Source: Streptococcus pacificus (lineage in GTDB: Bacteria > Bacillota > Bacilli > Lactobacillales > Streptococcaceae). From it: a DNA stretch of 64,000 nt. This document shows, in pieces, positions 28,322 to 36,890 of this stretch; the stretch's first letter is position 1; each line of letters starts with the position of its first letter. The DNA is taken from assembly GCF_016481305.1 (NCBI RefSeq), contig NZ_JAENBO010000005.1, forward strand, positions 1 to 64,000, written 5' to 3'. The notes under the pieces are model-generated. The model did no database searches and was not told where the DNA came from. It was given only the letters and a program-made list of their open reading frames with translations. The position numbers and the translations under genes are program-made.

Positions 28322-30775
28322 ATGAATAAAAAAACAAAATTCACCATAGCGGCGGTTACAATTGCTGCTGCATCTATCGGTCAGACTGTAAATGCGGATA
28401 CAGATGAAGTTGTAAAAACAATGGAACAACCTGCAATTGCTGATAACACAAAAATGAAAGAAGTCACTAAGAAAGAAGTCGATAGTGCTAAAAATGAATT
28501 GGATACTGCTTCTAATAATGTTAACAAACAAGAAACAATAGTTGCTGATTTAGAGACCAAAATAATTGATAAACAAACAAAAATTGAAACATTAAGTAAG
28601 CAAGCAAATAATATAGTGTCTGACACACAAGATGCTACACCTGAAAATATTGAAGTAACAAAACAAGAAGTTGAAAAAGCAGAAAAAAATATAAAAAAAG
28701 CAAAATATAATATTTTATTAGCTGAAAATGTAGATAACGAAGCAAAAAATATTTATGATGCTCAAAAATTAAACATCAGCAAAGTACAGACTGAACTTGA
28801 TAATAAGAAAAAATCCGAAAGTGCTCTACAATCTGAACTAGACATTGTAACCGCTGAGTTATCAGAAAAAGAAAACACTCTTCCATCAACTACTAAAGCT
28901 GAAGCAGATGTGAAAGATAAAGAAAAAGCTGTTGAAACTGCTAAAGCTGATCTAGAAACAAAAACACAAGATGATCTAAACTTAAAAAATAAAATTGAAG
29001 ACGCTCAAAACAAGGTAGACACTGCTAAACAGACATTAATTTCATTAGAACACGCATTAAACGATGCATTATCAGATAAAGAAGATGCTGATAATAATGT
29101 TTTAACAAAAGAAAGAGAACTAACTGATGTAAAATCAGGAGAAGCTGCTACTGAAACCTATTCTTCCAAAATAAAAATTTCAACTCAGTGGGCTAATACT
29201 TTTAAAGAATTGATGAATGCAAAAGGTACAAGACGTCGTGAATTAATGAACCAATTAAAAGATATGACACAAGATGAAATGGCTAATAACACATTTTCAG
29301 GCTCAGATATGACAGCTGAGAAATATGATGTTAATGAATTACCAACAGAAATTAAAAATGAACTAGCTTTTTATTTTGCTGACTTATTAGACTCAATAAA
29401 GAAACAATTAGGTATTGAAACACCTACCATTGTCAATATTGATTTGATGTCATTTGCCGATAATATCGCCCAAGAATATCGCGAGGACAAATGGAATTTA
29501 GGAGAAGGTCATAATAAAGAAGGAATTGGACGTGCTGCCGAAAGACGTGGATTGTTAAATGATGATAATTACTATGAAAATCTATATAGTGAAACTAGTC
29601 CTAAAAGCGAATACACCAAAGATGAATTATATCATATGACATTTAAAGCAATGAATTTATTATTCATGGGTGATGCAGATTCATCATATAGTCATGCATT
29701 GTCATTAGCTCAGGAAAAAACATTTGGCTTAAGTATCTCATCATATGATACCAACTTCCCAGAGCTCGCTAATATGAAAGTAACCAATTTACACATTGTC
29801 GATAATAAATATCCTATGACAATGCCTATTGAGGATTTATATGAGTCATTATACGGATTAACATCCGAATTGAATTTGACAAAACCTGAAAAAGATACTA
29901 GTTATCAGGATGCTATTAATAAAGCACAATCAGAATATGATAAAGCTGTTGAATATCAAACACAAGCTCTAATAAAACTTAATTCTGTTCGTTCAGCTTA
30001 TGATACTGCCAAAACCGAATCAGAAACTACCGAAAAAACATTAAATCAATTATTGTCACAATCTAGTGGTCTTGGTGAAGCGTTAGAAAAACTAGAAAAA
30101 GCAAAAGCAACACTAGTTGATGCAAAAGAGTCATTAGCAACAATTGAACAACAAATTGAAGCACATCAAGCCAAAATTGAGTCATTAAAAGCCAAGAAAT
30201 CAGAATTAGAAACCAATTTAGCTATTGCTAAAGATGAAATATCCAAAACCCAAAATCAACTAAATAATGAAATAACGACATATGACACAGCAAAAGCGAC
30301 ATTATTAGCTTCAGAAACAAAATTAAATGAAGCCAAAGAAATGCTAGAAGAAGCTCTTAAGAATTTGGAAAACAGTAAGGTAAAATACGAACGATTGATT
30401 AATGAAAAACAAGCTTATACTCAAAAACTGGCAGAATTGGAGAGTACTAAACTTGAATATGTTGAAACCATTAGTGAATATAATGAAGCCAAAACGGAAT
30501 TGAACAATTTGAAATCTGTACAAGGTGAAGCTAAAACTAAATATGATCACTTATATGCAATATACCATGTAAAACAATCTCAAAATACGACAGTTAAACA
30601 AATCGTTGAAAACAAGTCTGAGGCTACTAAAAAAACTTTTTCGCGTGTCGAAAAAAATAAACAAACTAATAAAATATTACCATCAACCAGCTCAACATCA
30701 AACACTTTATTAAGTCTACTAGGATTTATTGGACTGTTTGGAGCTGGGACCCTTAAGCGTAAACAAGAAAAGTAA
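28322..30775 (+). CDS. SEC10/PgrA-type coiled-coil surface protein with LPSTS sorting motif
   Basis: The 817-residue precursor has a signal peptide (MNKKTKFTIAAVTIAAASIG, cleavage near VNA-DTD). Residues 40-275 and 525-750 are Lys/Glu/Ala-rich coiled coils. The middle (about 280-520) contains FADNIAQEYREDKWNLGEGHN and SYSHALSLA, matching the CAP-like domain of the SEC10/PgrA surface-exclusion family of enterococcal plasmids. The C-terminus is a cell-wall anchor: LPSTS at 786-790, a hydrophobic stretch, then KRKQEK. The G-to-S change in the sorting motif is unusual. The start follows GGAGG. No conjugation genes are near. Adhesion or protection of the cell surface is the likely role, by inference. 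Confidence 0.8.
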   Translation: MNKKTKFTIAAVTIAAASIGQTVNADTDEVVKTMEQPAIADNTKMKEVTKKEVDSAKNELDTASNNVNKQETIVADLETKIIDKQTKIETLSKQANNIVSDTQDATPENIEVTKQEVEKAEKNIKKAKYNILLAENVDNEAKNIYDAQKLNISKVQTELDNKKKSESALQSELDIVTAELSEKENTLPSTTKAEADVKDKEKAVETAKADLETKTQDDLNLKNKIEDAQNKVDTAKQTLISLEHALNDALSDKEDADNNVLTKERELTDVKSGEAATETYSSKIKISTQWANTFKELMNAKGTRRRELMNQLKDMTQDEMANNTFSGSDMTAEKYDVNELPTEIKNELAFYFADLLDSIKKQLGIETPTIVNIDLMSFADNIAQEYREDKWNLGEGHNKEGIGRAAERRGLLNDDNYYENLYSETSPKSEYTKDELYHMTFKAMNLLFMGDADSSYSHALSLAQEKTFGLSISSYDTNFPELANMKVTNLHIVDNKYPMTMPIEDLYESLYGLTSELNLTKPEKDTSYQDAINKAQSEYDKAVEYQTQALIKLNSVRSAYDTAKTESETTEKTLNQLLSQSSGLGEALEKLEKAKATLVDAKESLATIEQQIEAHQAKIESLKAKKSELETNLAIAKDEISKTQNQLNNEITTYDTAKATLLASETKLNEAKEMLEEALKNLENSKVKYERLINEKQAYTQKLAELESTKLEYVETISEYNEAKTELNNLKSVQGEAKTKYDHLYAIYHVKQSQNTTVKQIVENKSEATKKTFSRVEKNKQTNKILPSTSSTSNTLLSLLGFIGLFGAGTLKRKQEK

Positions 30776-30840
30776 TCTATACTATCTTGTTAATCATTGC
30801 CATCAATTGAGAACAAAATAAATTAATGTTACTATCAAAA

Positions 30841-30867
30841 TTAGGAGACAACCATGACAAAAGAAGA
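30841..30867. repeat. Right copy of 27-bp direct repeat
   Basis: It begins TTAGGAGACAACCATG and covers the ribosome binding site and first codons of the methyltransferase gene. It differs from the left copy at one base. Confidence 0.7.
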
Positions 30868-31618
30868 ATTGTACCAAGAATGGAAAAAAGAAGAGGAAAT
30901 GGCTCACATTAAGGGCTGGGATTTTTCACATATCAAGGATCGCTATAAAGAGGAAGGTGACTTGCCTTGGGATTTTTATCAAGTGATTAAAAAATATTTA
31001 ACGGATGACTTGACTCTCTTAGATATGGAAACGGGTGGCGGAGAATTTTTGCTGTCATTAAAACATCCCTATCACAAAACTGCCGCCATTGAAGGCTATC
31101 CACCTAATGTTGATTATTGTAAAGAAGTCTTATTACCCTTAGGCATTGCATTTAAAGAAGCAGATGGTGCAGATTCCTTACCATTTGACAATGAAAGCTT
31201 TGATGTGATTACTAATCGTCATGGGGATTATAGACCAACAGAACTAAAAAGATTGTTAAAACGAGGTGGTTATTTTATCACCCAACAAGTTGGTGCTAAA
31301 AATGATAGAGAACTTGTTGAATTACTGTTACCAGAACTTAAAGACTTACCTTATTCGAATCATTTTTTAAAATTTAGAGAAAAAGAATTAATAGCAAATG
31401 GATTTGATATTCTTGAAAGTGATGAAGTTTATCAACCCATCCGCTTCTTTGACGTTGGCGCATTAGTTTGGTTTGCAAGAATCATCGAATGGGAATTTGT
31501 CGGCTTTTCTGTTGATAAGCACCTTGATAACTTGCTAAAAGCACAGAAAATGATTGACAGAGATGGCTTTGTAGAAGGTCGCATTCACCGCTTTTATTTG
31601 GTGGCAAAAAAGAAATAG
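30854..31618 (+). CDS. Class I SAM-dependent methyltransferase
   Basis: The 254-residue protein has motif I as LLDMETGGGEFLLSL near residue 55 (the GxGxG loop reads ETGGGE), a PFDNESFDVITNRHGDY segment as motif IV near residue 115, and a C-terminal helical region. It resembles methyltransferase type 11 proteins of unknown substrate, and the acidic-loop pattern recalls RlmA-type enzymes. It starts after TTAGGAGACAACC. Its former promoter appears to lie before the inserted surface-protein gene, so expression may now depend on read-through from that gene or a weak new promoter. Confidence 0.8.
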   Translation: MTKEELYQEWKKEEEMAHIKGWDFSHIKDRYKEEGDLPWDFYQVIKKYLTDDLTLLDMETGGGEFLLSLKHPYHKTAAIEGYPPNVDYCKEVLLPLGIAFKEADGADSLPFDNESFDVITNRHGDYRPTELKRLLKRGGYFITQQVGAKNDRELVELLLPELKDLPYSNHFLKFREKELIANGFDILESDEVYQPIRFFDVGALVWFARIIEWEFVGFSVDKHLDNLLKAQKMIDRDGFVEGRIHRFYLVAKKK

Positions 31619-31631
31619 ATATAAACAAAAC

Positions 31632-31659
31632 AACCCTAGAAATAACTTTTTCTAGGGTT
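31632..31659. terminator. Terminator between the methyltransferase and phosphoesterase genes
   Basis: AACCCTAGAAA (31632-31642) pairs with TTTCTAGGGTT (31649-31659), then TTATTATTTC. Both genes converge on it. Confidence 0.75.
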
Positions 31660-31676
31660 TTATTATTTCATAGGCT

Positions 31677-32543
31677 TTATCCATTTTTCTCCTTTAGCTG
31701 TGAATGCCTACCACTAAGCCATTTAGCAACTTCTTCTTTGTAATGATAATCATCAATAATCTTTTGTAGATAAGGACGGTCTTTATCCTTGTTGACGCCT
31801 GTGTTTAGCAGTTCTTGATACAATTCCAAAAAAGGAAGGTGTTCGGTTGCTGCAGATAACAACTCTTGTTCTTTATTATAGCGCACCTTTCTAAAAAGAA
31901 TATCTGAATAACCTTGTTCATCAATAGTTAGTATCGCATATTGTGCTCGCAAATCATTTCTCAACTCTTTTCTTGGGTAATAAGGTTGCCCAATACTACC
32001 TGGATTAATCACCAGTTGGTGGTGGCTACTATATCTTAATAGTTGTTGATGGATATGTCCAAAAACAGCGATATCAACGTCATTCGTTAAAAATAAGTCA
32101 TCAAATGCTTTCGTGCTATTGGTTGCCATTAACTCTCTCCCCCAATTTTTTGTTGGCAGATGATGAGAGATAGTAATTTTTAAACCATTAATGGTTTTCT
32201 GGACATTGAGTGGCATCTCTCGTATAGCCTTGATACGTTGAGGGGGTAATTTATTTTCCAAATATTGTGCTAATCTTAATAAATAAATTTCGTCAGTGGA
32301 ATTTAAAGATAATTTTCCGTCAAGAGCTGCCAACAAGCAATCATCCCAGTTCCCTCTAATCTTGACCGTTACTGGCAATTGGTCTAGCAAGGTAAAAATA
32401 TTTTCACTCCCTGGTCCAGGCATTAAAATGTCTCCCAGTAACCAGTATTCTGTCACATTATTTTTCTTAGCATCCTCAATCACAGCTTTTAAGGCTTCAT
32501 AATTACCGTGAATATCAGCAAGTAATGCAATGTTAACTATCAT
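31677..32543 (-). CDS. Metallophosphoesterase (calcineurin-like/YfcE-type)
   Basis: The 288-residue protein has the metal-binding motif set of the family: ADIHGN (D-x-H) near residue 9, LLGDILMPGPGS (GD) near 35, RGNWDD (GN-x-D variant) near 62, HHLPT near 127, and FGHIHQQ near 160. It is probably a cytosolic phosphodiesterase with unknown substrate. The C-terminal 70 residues are helical and not part of the core. It is transcribed alone and divergent from the acetyltransferase leader. Confidence 0.85.
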   Translation of the reverse strand: MIVNIALLADIHGNYEALKAVIEDAKKNNVTEYWLLGDILMPGPGSENIFTLLDQLPVTVKIRGNWDDCLLAALDGKLSLNSTDEIYLLRLAQYLENKLPPQRIKAIREMPLNVQKTINGLKITISHHLPTKNWGRELMATNSTKAFDDLFLTNDVDIAVFGHIHQQLLRYSSHHQLVINPGSIGQPYYPRKELRNDLRAQYAILTIDEQGYSDILFRKVRYNKEQELLSAATEHLPFLELYQELLNTGVNKDKDRPYLQKIIDDYHYKEEVAKWLSGRHSQLKEKNG

Positions 32544-32644
32544 CGATTTCCTCCACTCCTATCATTTTCTCAATTATTACTATTTTTAGCAAGTAAAATT
32601 AACCACCTAACAATTTCTTCAAATACTTTTAAAAACCGAAGCTT

Positions 32645-32672
32645 TTGCGATAGCCGTAAAAAATGATACAAT
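32645..32672 (+). promoter_or_regulatory. Predicted promoter upstream of the 17-codon ORF and acetyltransferase
   Basis: TTGCGA (32645-32650) and TACAAT (32667-32672) are 16 bp apart. The transcript would carry the short ORF at 32702 before the acetyltransferase. Confidence 0.5.
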
Positions 32673-32701
32673 AAAACCACAATCAAAAGGAGGATAAGTC
32701 T

Positions 32702-32755
32702 ATGATACTAAGCAAACAAAAAACGCCAATTTGTGAGGATGGCGCAAAAAATTAG
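32702..32755 (+). CDS. 17-codon ORF with consensus ribosome binding site (possible leader peptide)
   Basis: The frame reads MILSKQKTPICEDGAKN and stops at TAG. It is preceded by AAAGGAGG at ideal distance, stronger than the site of the acetyltransferase 35 nt downstream. Short inverted repeats (CGCCA with TGGCG; TGTGAG with CTCACA) lie in and just after it. It may be a leader peptide, a translated upstream ORF or the stub of a lost gene; the sequence does not decide. Confidence 0.4.
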   Translation: MILSKQKTPICEDGAKN

Positions 32756-32790
32756 TCTCACAAAATCTTATATCGGAGTGTGACGAATAC

Positions 32791-33351
32791 ATGACCATTG
32801 ATTTTTACTTGGAGACAAAACGATTAATCATTAGACCTTTACAGGTTTCTGACTATCCCTCTTGGTTTGAAGGATTCTCAAACCGTCTACCGTCCCAGCA
32901 CGCATTTGATGAGGGACATTTAGATATGTCAATTGCGACAACAGAGTGGTTCAACCAGTTGGTAGAGTACCACCATCAACTATGGCAAAACGACGATACT
33001 TACATTCTCGCCATTTTTGATAAGAATAATCATCATTTAGGAATGATTAATATTGCTACTTTGGCGCGTGCCAATTTCAATTGGGGAGAACTAGGCTATG
33101 CTGTGCATAATCACCTTTGGCGTCAAGGCACTGCTCATGAAGCCCTTTCTAAGCTACTACCTCATCTTGAAGACCACTTCAACTTTCATCGAATAGAAGC
33201 TCATATTAACCCCACAAATCACCCATCAAAACAATTAATCCAAAAATTGGATTTTCGCTTTGAAGTGACCAGAGAAAAATTCAGTTTTGAAAATGGCAAA
33301 TGGACTGATAAAGATATCTTCTTTCTCAATTTGCACGATAAAGAACTATAG
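32791..33351 (+). CDS. RimJ/RimL-type N-acetyltransferase
   Basis: The 186-residue GNAT protein begins TKRLIIRPL-like (ETKRLIIRPLQVSDYPSW), has the acetyl-CoA region GELGYAVHNHLWRQGTAHEAL near residue 97 and the RIEAHINPTNHPSKQLIQKLDF segment near 131, typical of RimJ/RimL enzymes that modify N-terminal or amino-group substrates. The substrate is unknown. GGAG lies 12 nt before the ATG, a long spacing, so translation may lean on the upstream short ORF. Confidence 0.85.
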   Translation: MTIDFYLETKRLIIRPLQVSDYPSWFEGFSNRLPSQHAFDEGHLDMSIATTEWFNQLVEYHHQLWQNDDTYILAIFDKNNHHLGMINIATLARANFNWGELGYAVHNHLWRQGTAHEALSKLLPHLEDHFNFHRIEAHINPTNHPSKQLIQKLDFRFEVTREKFSFENGKWTDKDIFFLNLHDKEL

Positions 33352-33353
33352 AG

Positions 33354-33390
33354 AAACCCCCAAAGGAAAGAAAAATTCCTTTGGAGGTTT
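33354..33390. terminator. Terminator after the RimJ/RimL-type gene
   Basis: AAACCCCCAAAGGAA (33354-33368) pairs with TTCCTTTGGAGGTTT (33376-33390) with one mismatch, followed by TTTC. The converging regulator gene ends 30 nt away. Confidence 0.8.
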
Positions 33391-33419
33391 TTTCAAATAA
33401 TAACTCTCTTAACTATTTA

Positions 33420-33632
33420 TCAATCTTTCAACTGAAAAAGATGTTCAATCGTCGTATCAAAAACACGCGCAATTTTTAACGCCATTTCTAAAGAAGGGTT
33501 GTAGCGATTATTTTCAAGATGAATAATCGTCTCACGTCTGACACCAACCAGATCAGCCAATTCTTGCTGGGTCATACCAACTGATTCTCTAACGGCTTTT
33601 AAATTAGTCCTAATCTGACTTTCTTTCGCCAT
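33420..33632 (-). CDS. XRE-family transcriptional regulator
   Basis: The 70-residue protein is a single helix-turn-helix domain (NLKAVRESVGMTQQELADLVGV, then RRETIIHLENNRYNPSLEMAL; quoted in parts) of the compact YozG/YgzD type. ATG 33632 with GGGGA upstream was chosen over a GTG four codons earlier. The preceding membrane-protein gene ends 2 nt before it, so the two are translationally linked. It probably represses its own two-gene operon; inferred from this common arrangement. Confidence 0.85.
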   Translation of the reverse strand: MAKESQIRTNLKAVRESVGMTQQELADLVGVRRETIIHLENNRYNPSLEMALKIARVFDTTIEHLFQLKD

Positions 33633-33634
33633 TT

Positions 33635-34219
33635 TTATCCCCACTTTTCAAAGAAGAAAAAAATAGCAGCAAATAGTAGCACTAGTAAACCAACAAGTAC
33701 AAAAAGATAGCCAGAAAAAACAGTGATAGAGCCTGTTAAAGCAAGAACCATAGCTAGAGTAAATAGAACAATTAGACTAATCACAAACATGATAGTTGCG
33801 GTTTTGGCTAAATTGCTGATAAAACGCTCATCTGGTTTCTCTTTGGTCTTTTTAAAAACAAAATAGAGTAAAAAAACAAGCTGTACCAGAAGTCCTAATC
33901 CTAAAAAGATTTCTTTAACATAATGTGTACCGATACTTGGTGTTGAGGCCCAAACACCAATAGTGTAGATGATGGTTGACAGTATCACCAAAATAGAATG
34001 TAATTTTTCAGCAATGCCAAATGTTCTTTTTCGACCAACATCATTTGACGTCATCATGAGAATCGTTGCGATGGAAACCCCTTCGCCGATACTTATTATC
34101 CCAACAATCAACCACTTCGCAAGCCAACTTAACGCATTTTGACCAAAAAAGATTTGGTAATCAATCACTAAAAAAATAATGAGCATGATTAAAATAAGAG
34201 CGGTTTTAAAATTTTTCAT
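33635..34219 (-). CDS. Six-helix membrane protein paired with an XRE regulator
   Basis: The 194-residue protein has about six hydrophobic segments (starting ALILIMLIIFLVIDY) and a central basic loop, FKKTKEKPDERFISNL. The PDER-F motif before membrane segments is a recurrent feature of DUF2178/DUF3796-like proteins found beside small XRE regulators. Function unknown. It is the first gene of the pair with its own promoter. Confidence 0.75.
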   Translation of the reverse strand: MKNFKTALILIMLIIFLVIDYQIFFGQNALSWLAKWLIVGIISIGEGVSIATILMMTSNDVGRKRTFGIAEKLHSILVILSTIIYTIGVWASTPSIGTHYVKEIFLGLGLLVQLVFLLYFVFKKTKEKPDERFISNLAKTATIMFVISLIVLFTLAMVLALTGSITVFSGYLFVLVGLLVLLFAAIFFFFEKWG

Positions 34220-34265
34220 ATTGCTTCTTTCTACCTTGTCACCAATACTTGGGTTTGATGTTATA

Positions 34266-34294
34266 AATATATCACATAGATAGAGTTAAAACAA
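34266..34294 (-). promoter_or_regulatory. Predicted promoter of the membrane protein/XRE pair
   Basis: TTGTTT (34289-34294) and TATATT (34266-34271) are 17 bp apart on the minus strand. Confidence 0.55.
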
Positions 34295-34319
34295 GTTTTT
34301 TTCTGTTAGATAAGCGTAT

Positions 34320-34346
34320 AAAAGAGCTCACTTGATGAGCTCTTTT
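34320..34346 (-). terminator. Terminator after the tandem-GNAT gene
   Basis: AAAAGAGCTCA (34320-34330) pairs perfectly with TGAGCTCTTTT (34336-34346). On the minus strand it follows the stop codon by 17 nt and continues ATACG after the T4 run. Confidence 0.75.
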
Positions 34347-34363
34347 AGAGTTGTAATATTTAA

Positions 34364-35230
34364 TTAGTCTTGTTTCTCTGTCAAATAAACAACTTGGGTT
34401 TGATAGGTAAACCCGAGTTTTTCATAGAGTCTTCTTGCACCAACATTGTCATCATCTACGGCAATTTGAAAGGATTTTGCACCTTTTTGAATCAAGTCGT
34501 TGATCATCATCATAACCAAGTAAGAACCAATACCTTTTCCTCGATAGGCCTCTAAGACAGCTAAACCATAAAGATAATAATCTTTGTTACTGATATTCAC
34601 CGTGCAAGAGGCAAGAACCTTGTTCTCTTCTGAAAGGATATAGAGTAAACTATCATCATCACCAATTGCTTCTGTGACATACTGATAGTGGATCTCTCTA
34701 GTCTCATCATCAAAAGCAGACATTTTAACAGCAACAATCGCATCAACATCACTAAACGCTGCTTGTTTAACTTGCCATTCTTCTTTTGGCGTTACGTCAA
34801 AAGGTTCACTGTTACGTCCAAGCAAAATTTCTGTATCTTCCAGTCGGTGTAACTGTAAATTGGTGAGAAAATCAGGATTTGAAGTCAAAAATTTGGCTTC
34901 TGTGATAAAGAGTGGTGGTTCTAACTGATAATTTTTTGTTTCTCTGTTAAAACTATCATATAAAGCTGTCGCGTAGCCTTGTCTTCTATAATCTGGCTCC
35001 ACCAAAAGACTGAGTTCTGCCTCTTTACTATCTGCATAAACACCAAGAAAAGCAACTAATTTTTCTTGTTCATATCCTAAAAAGAAGCTAGGTAATTGGC
35101 TGTCAAAATTTAACATGTTTGACAAGTAGGGTTCCTTAAAAGTCTTGTCATAAGCTTGGCATTTTTTTATCAGGCTATTAATAGCCTTTATTTCTTGGTC
35201 GTTTAAGACGGTTCTAATCACTTGTTTCAT
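34364..35230 (-). CDS. Tandem-domain GNAT acetyltransferase
   Basis: The 288-residue protein holds two GNAT folds. The first has AELSLLVEPDYRRQGYATAL near residue 73, and the second has LYGLAVLEAYRGKGIGSYLV near residue 222 followed by FQIAVDDDNVGARRLYEKLGF. Only the second keeps the full acetyl-CoA loop R/Q-G-x-G-x-G/A and the terminal Y-KLGF pattern; the first also has RRQGYA. The substrate is unknown. The ATG at 35230 follows AAGGA; a longer frame to 35266 lacks a good site. Confidence 0.85.
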   Translation of the reverse strand: MKQVIRTVLNDQEIKAINSLIKKCQAYDKTFKEPYLSNMLNFDSQLPSFFLGYEQEKLVAFLGVYADSKEAELSLLVEPDYRRQGYATALYDSFNRETKNYQLEPPLFITEAKFLTSNPDFLTNLQLHRLEDTEILLGRNSEPFDVTPKEEWQVKQAAFSDVDAIVAVKMSAFDDETREIHYQYVTEAIGDDDSLLYILSEENKVLASCTVNISNKDYYLYGLAVLEAYRGKGIGSYLVMMMINDLIQKGAKSFQIAVDDDNVGARRLYEKLGFTYQTQVVYLTEKQD

Positions 35231-35330
35231 TTGTTTTTTCCTTATATTAGCTAGAAATGACTTCATTTAATTGTTATCAAAATATCCTTAAAAGAATTAT
35301 CCTAGCTATTATAACATATTCTAAAGTAAC

Positions 35331-35360
35331 AAAGAGTTCTTAGTTTTCTAAGAACTCTTT
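35331..35360 (-). terminator. Terminator after the lipoprotein flavoprotein gene
   Basis: AAAGAGTTCTTAG (35331-35343) pairs perfectly with CTAAGAACTCTTT (35348-35360) with a TTTT loop. It lies 6 nt from the flavoprotein stop codon and also faces the upstream acetyltransferase promoter region. Confidence 0.8.
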
Positions 35361-35366
35361 TTAATA

Positions 35367-36854
35367 CTATTTCACAAATTTTGCTGACTGTTCACCTGCT
35401 TGGCGACCAAAGATAATGATATCTGCAACCGCATTACCTCCGATGCGGTTTTGACCGTGGATTCCACCAGTAACTTCACCAGCAGCATAAAGACCTGGAA
35501 TGGCTTTTCCATCTTTGTTTAGAACTTGAGCCTCAGTGTTGATTTTTAGACCACCCATTGTGTGATGGATACCTGGTGCAATTTTAATCGCATAAAATGG
35601 TCCAGTGCTTAAGTCGTTTTCCATTCCTGTTGTTCGACCAAAATCAGTGTCTGAAGCATCTGCTACCGCTTGATTCCATTTTTCTAAGGTATTTTTCAAT
35701 GTTTCTGACTCTGTTACAATTTCTTTGGCTAATCCTTCTATGCTATCTGATTTAGCCACTAAGCCCTTTTCATCATACTTATCAATAGCAGGAACACGTC
35801 CTTTAAGAGCATCATCAAAGATGACAAACGCATGGTTTGGCTCTAATTGATTAATGGCTGCAGACACCTTGTCTCTTGTTTCTAACTCATTGACGAAACG
35901 ATTTCCTTTGCTATCAACCAAGATTGCCCCTTCACCACGAACAGCTTCTGTTATCAGGTAAGATGATTCTTGTTCAACTGTTGGGTGAATTTGAATTTGA
36001 TCCATATCAACCGTTTGAGCACCCTCATCTTCAGCAAGGGCAATTCCATCTCCTGTTGAGCCTTTTTGGTTGGTTGTCACATAGCCTTTTAATTCTGGTT
36101 TAAACTTCGTCACCATGTCCATATTAGCACCAAAACCACCTGTTGCTAGTACGACAGCTTTAGAAGAAATAGTCGTTTCTTTACCATTAATTTTGACAGT
36201 AACACCTGCCACTTGACCATCTTTTTCGATAATATCTGTTACTTCTGCGTTGACAAAGACAGGAATGTCACGTTCCATAATATTATCATATAATCCATCA
36301 ACCAAATAGCCACCAACAGCTGAGCCATCTGAAGGGCGATGAGTACGAGTAACACTCATTCCCCCTGTTGTTGTGATATTGTCAAGCGTGATGCCCATAC
36401 TGTCAAGCCAGTCAATCGCTGATGCTGAATTGTCAACTAAATAGTGGAGAAGCGCTTCATCATTGGTTCCCTTACCACCTTTAAGTGTTTCTTCAAAGAA
36501 TTTCTCATTAGAATCTTCAATGCCTTGTTCTTTTTGGAATTTGGTTTCTGAAGCATTCATACCAGCAGATGATTTAGAAGTATTACCGCCAATATATGGC
36601 ATCTTTTCTAAAATAACCACGTTGGCACCAGCATCTTTTGCCGCAATGGCTGCAGACATTCCTGCCCCACCAGAACCAATAATAATGACATCATAGTTTT
36701 TTTCTAGCTTGGAAGGGTCTGTGTACGTTTTTTCAGTTGCACTAGAAACAACTTCTTCTGTGGTTGTTTCTTTAGGTTCACTCGTTTTCCCACATGCCAC
36801 CAACAAGAATAAGACTAATAAAGCAGCTAAAGAAGCTAAAATTTTCTTTTTCAT
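35367..36854 (-). CDS. Lipoprotein FAD-dependent fumarate/urocanate reductase-like enzyme
   Basis: The 495-residue protein starts with a lipoprotein signal: MKKKILASLAALLVLFLLVAC, lipobox LVAC with the modified Cys21. An acidic linker follows, then the FAD-binding motif VIIIGSGGAGMSAAIAAKDAG near residue 55 (partly quoted). Active-site elements of the flavocytochrome c fumarate reductase family are kept: IHPT, EAVRGEGA (proton-shuttle Arg), GIHHTMGG and QNRIGGNA. The usual electron-input part, a covalently flavinylated FMN-binding domain or a haem domain, is absent. It should sit on the outer membrane face and reduce a small acceptor such as fumarate; the donor is unknown. Confidence 0.85.
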   Translation of the reverse strand: MKKKILASLAALLVLFLLVACGKTSEPKETTTEEVVSSATEKTYTDPSKLEKNYDVIIIGSGGAGMSAAIAAKDAGANVVILEKMPYIGGNTSKSSAGMNASETKFQKEQGIEDSNEKFFEETLKGGKGTNDEALLHYLVDNSASAIDWLDSMGITLDNITTTGGMSVTRTHRPSDGSAVGGYLVDGLYDNIMERDIPVFVNAEVTDIIEKDGQVAGVTVKINGKETTISSKAVVLATGGFGANMDMVTKFKPELKGYVTTNQKGSTGDGIALAEDEGAQTVDMDQIQIHPTVEQESSYLITEAVRGEGAILVDSKGNRFVNELETRDKVSAAINQLEPNHAFVIFDDALKGRVPAIDKYDEKGLVAKSDSIEGLAKEIVTESETLKNTLEKWNQAVADASDTDFGRTTGMENDLSTGPFYAIKIAPGIHHTMGGLKINTEAQVLNKDGKAIPGLYAAGEVTGGIHGQNRIGGNAVADIIIFGRQAGEQSAKFVK

Positions 36855-36890
36855 TAGAGTCTCCTTTTATGTTTAATTTTAATCACGAAC

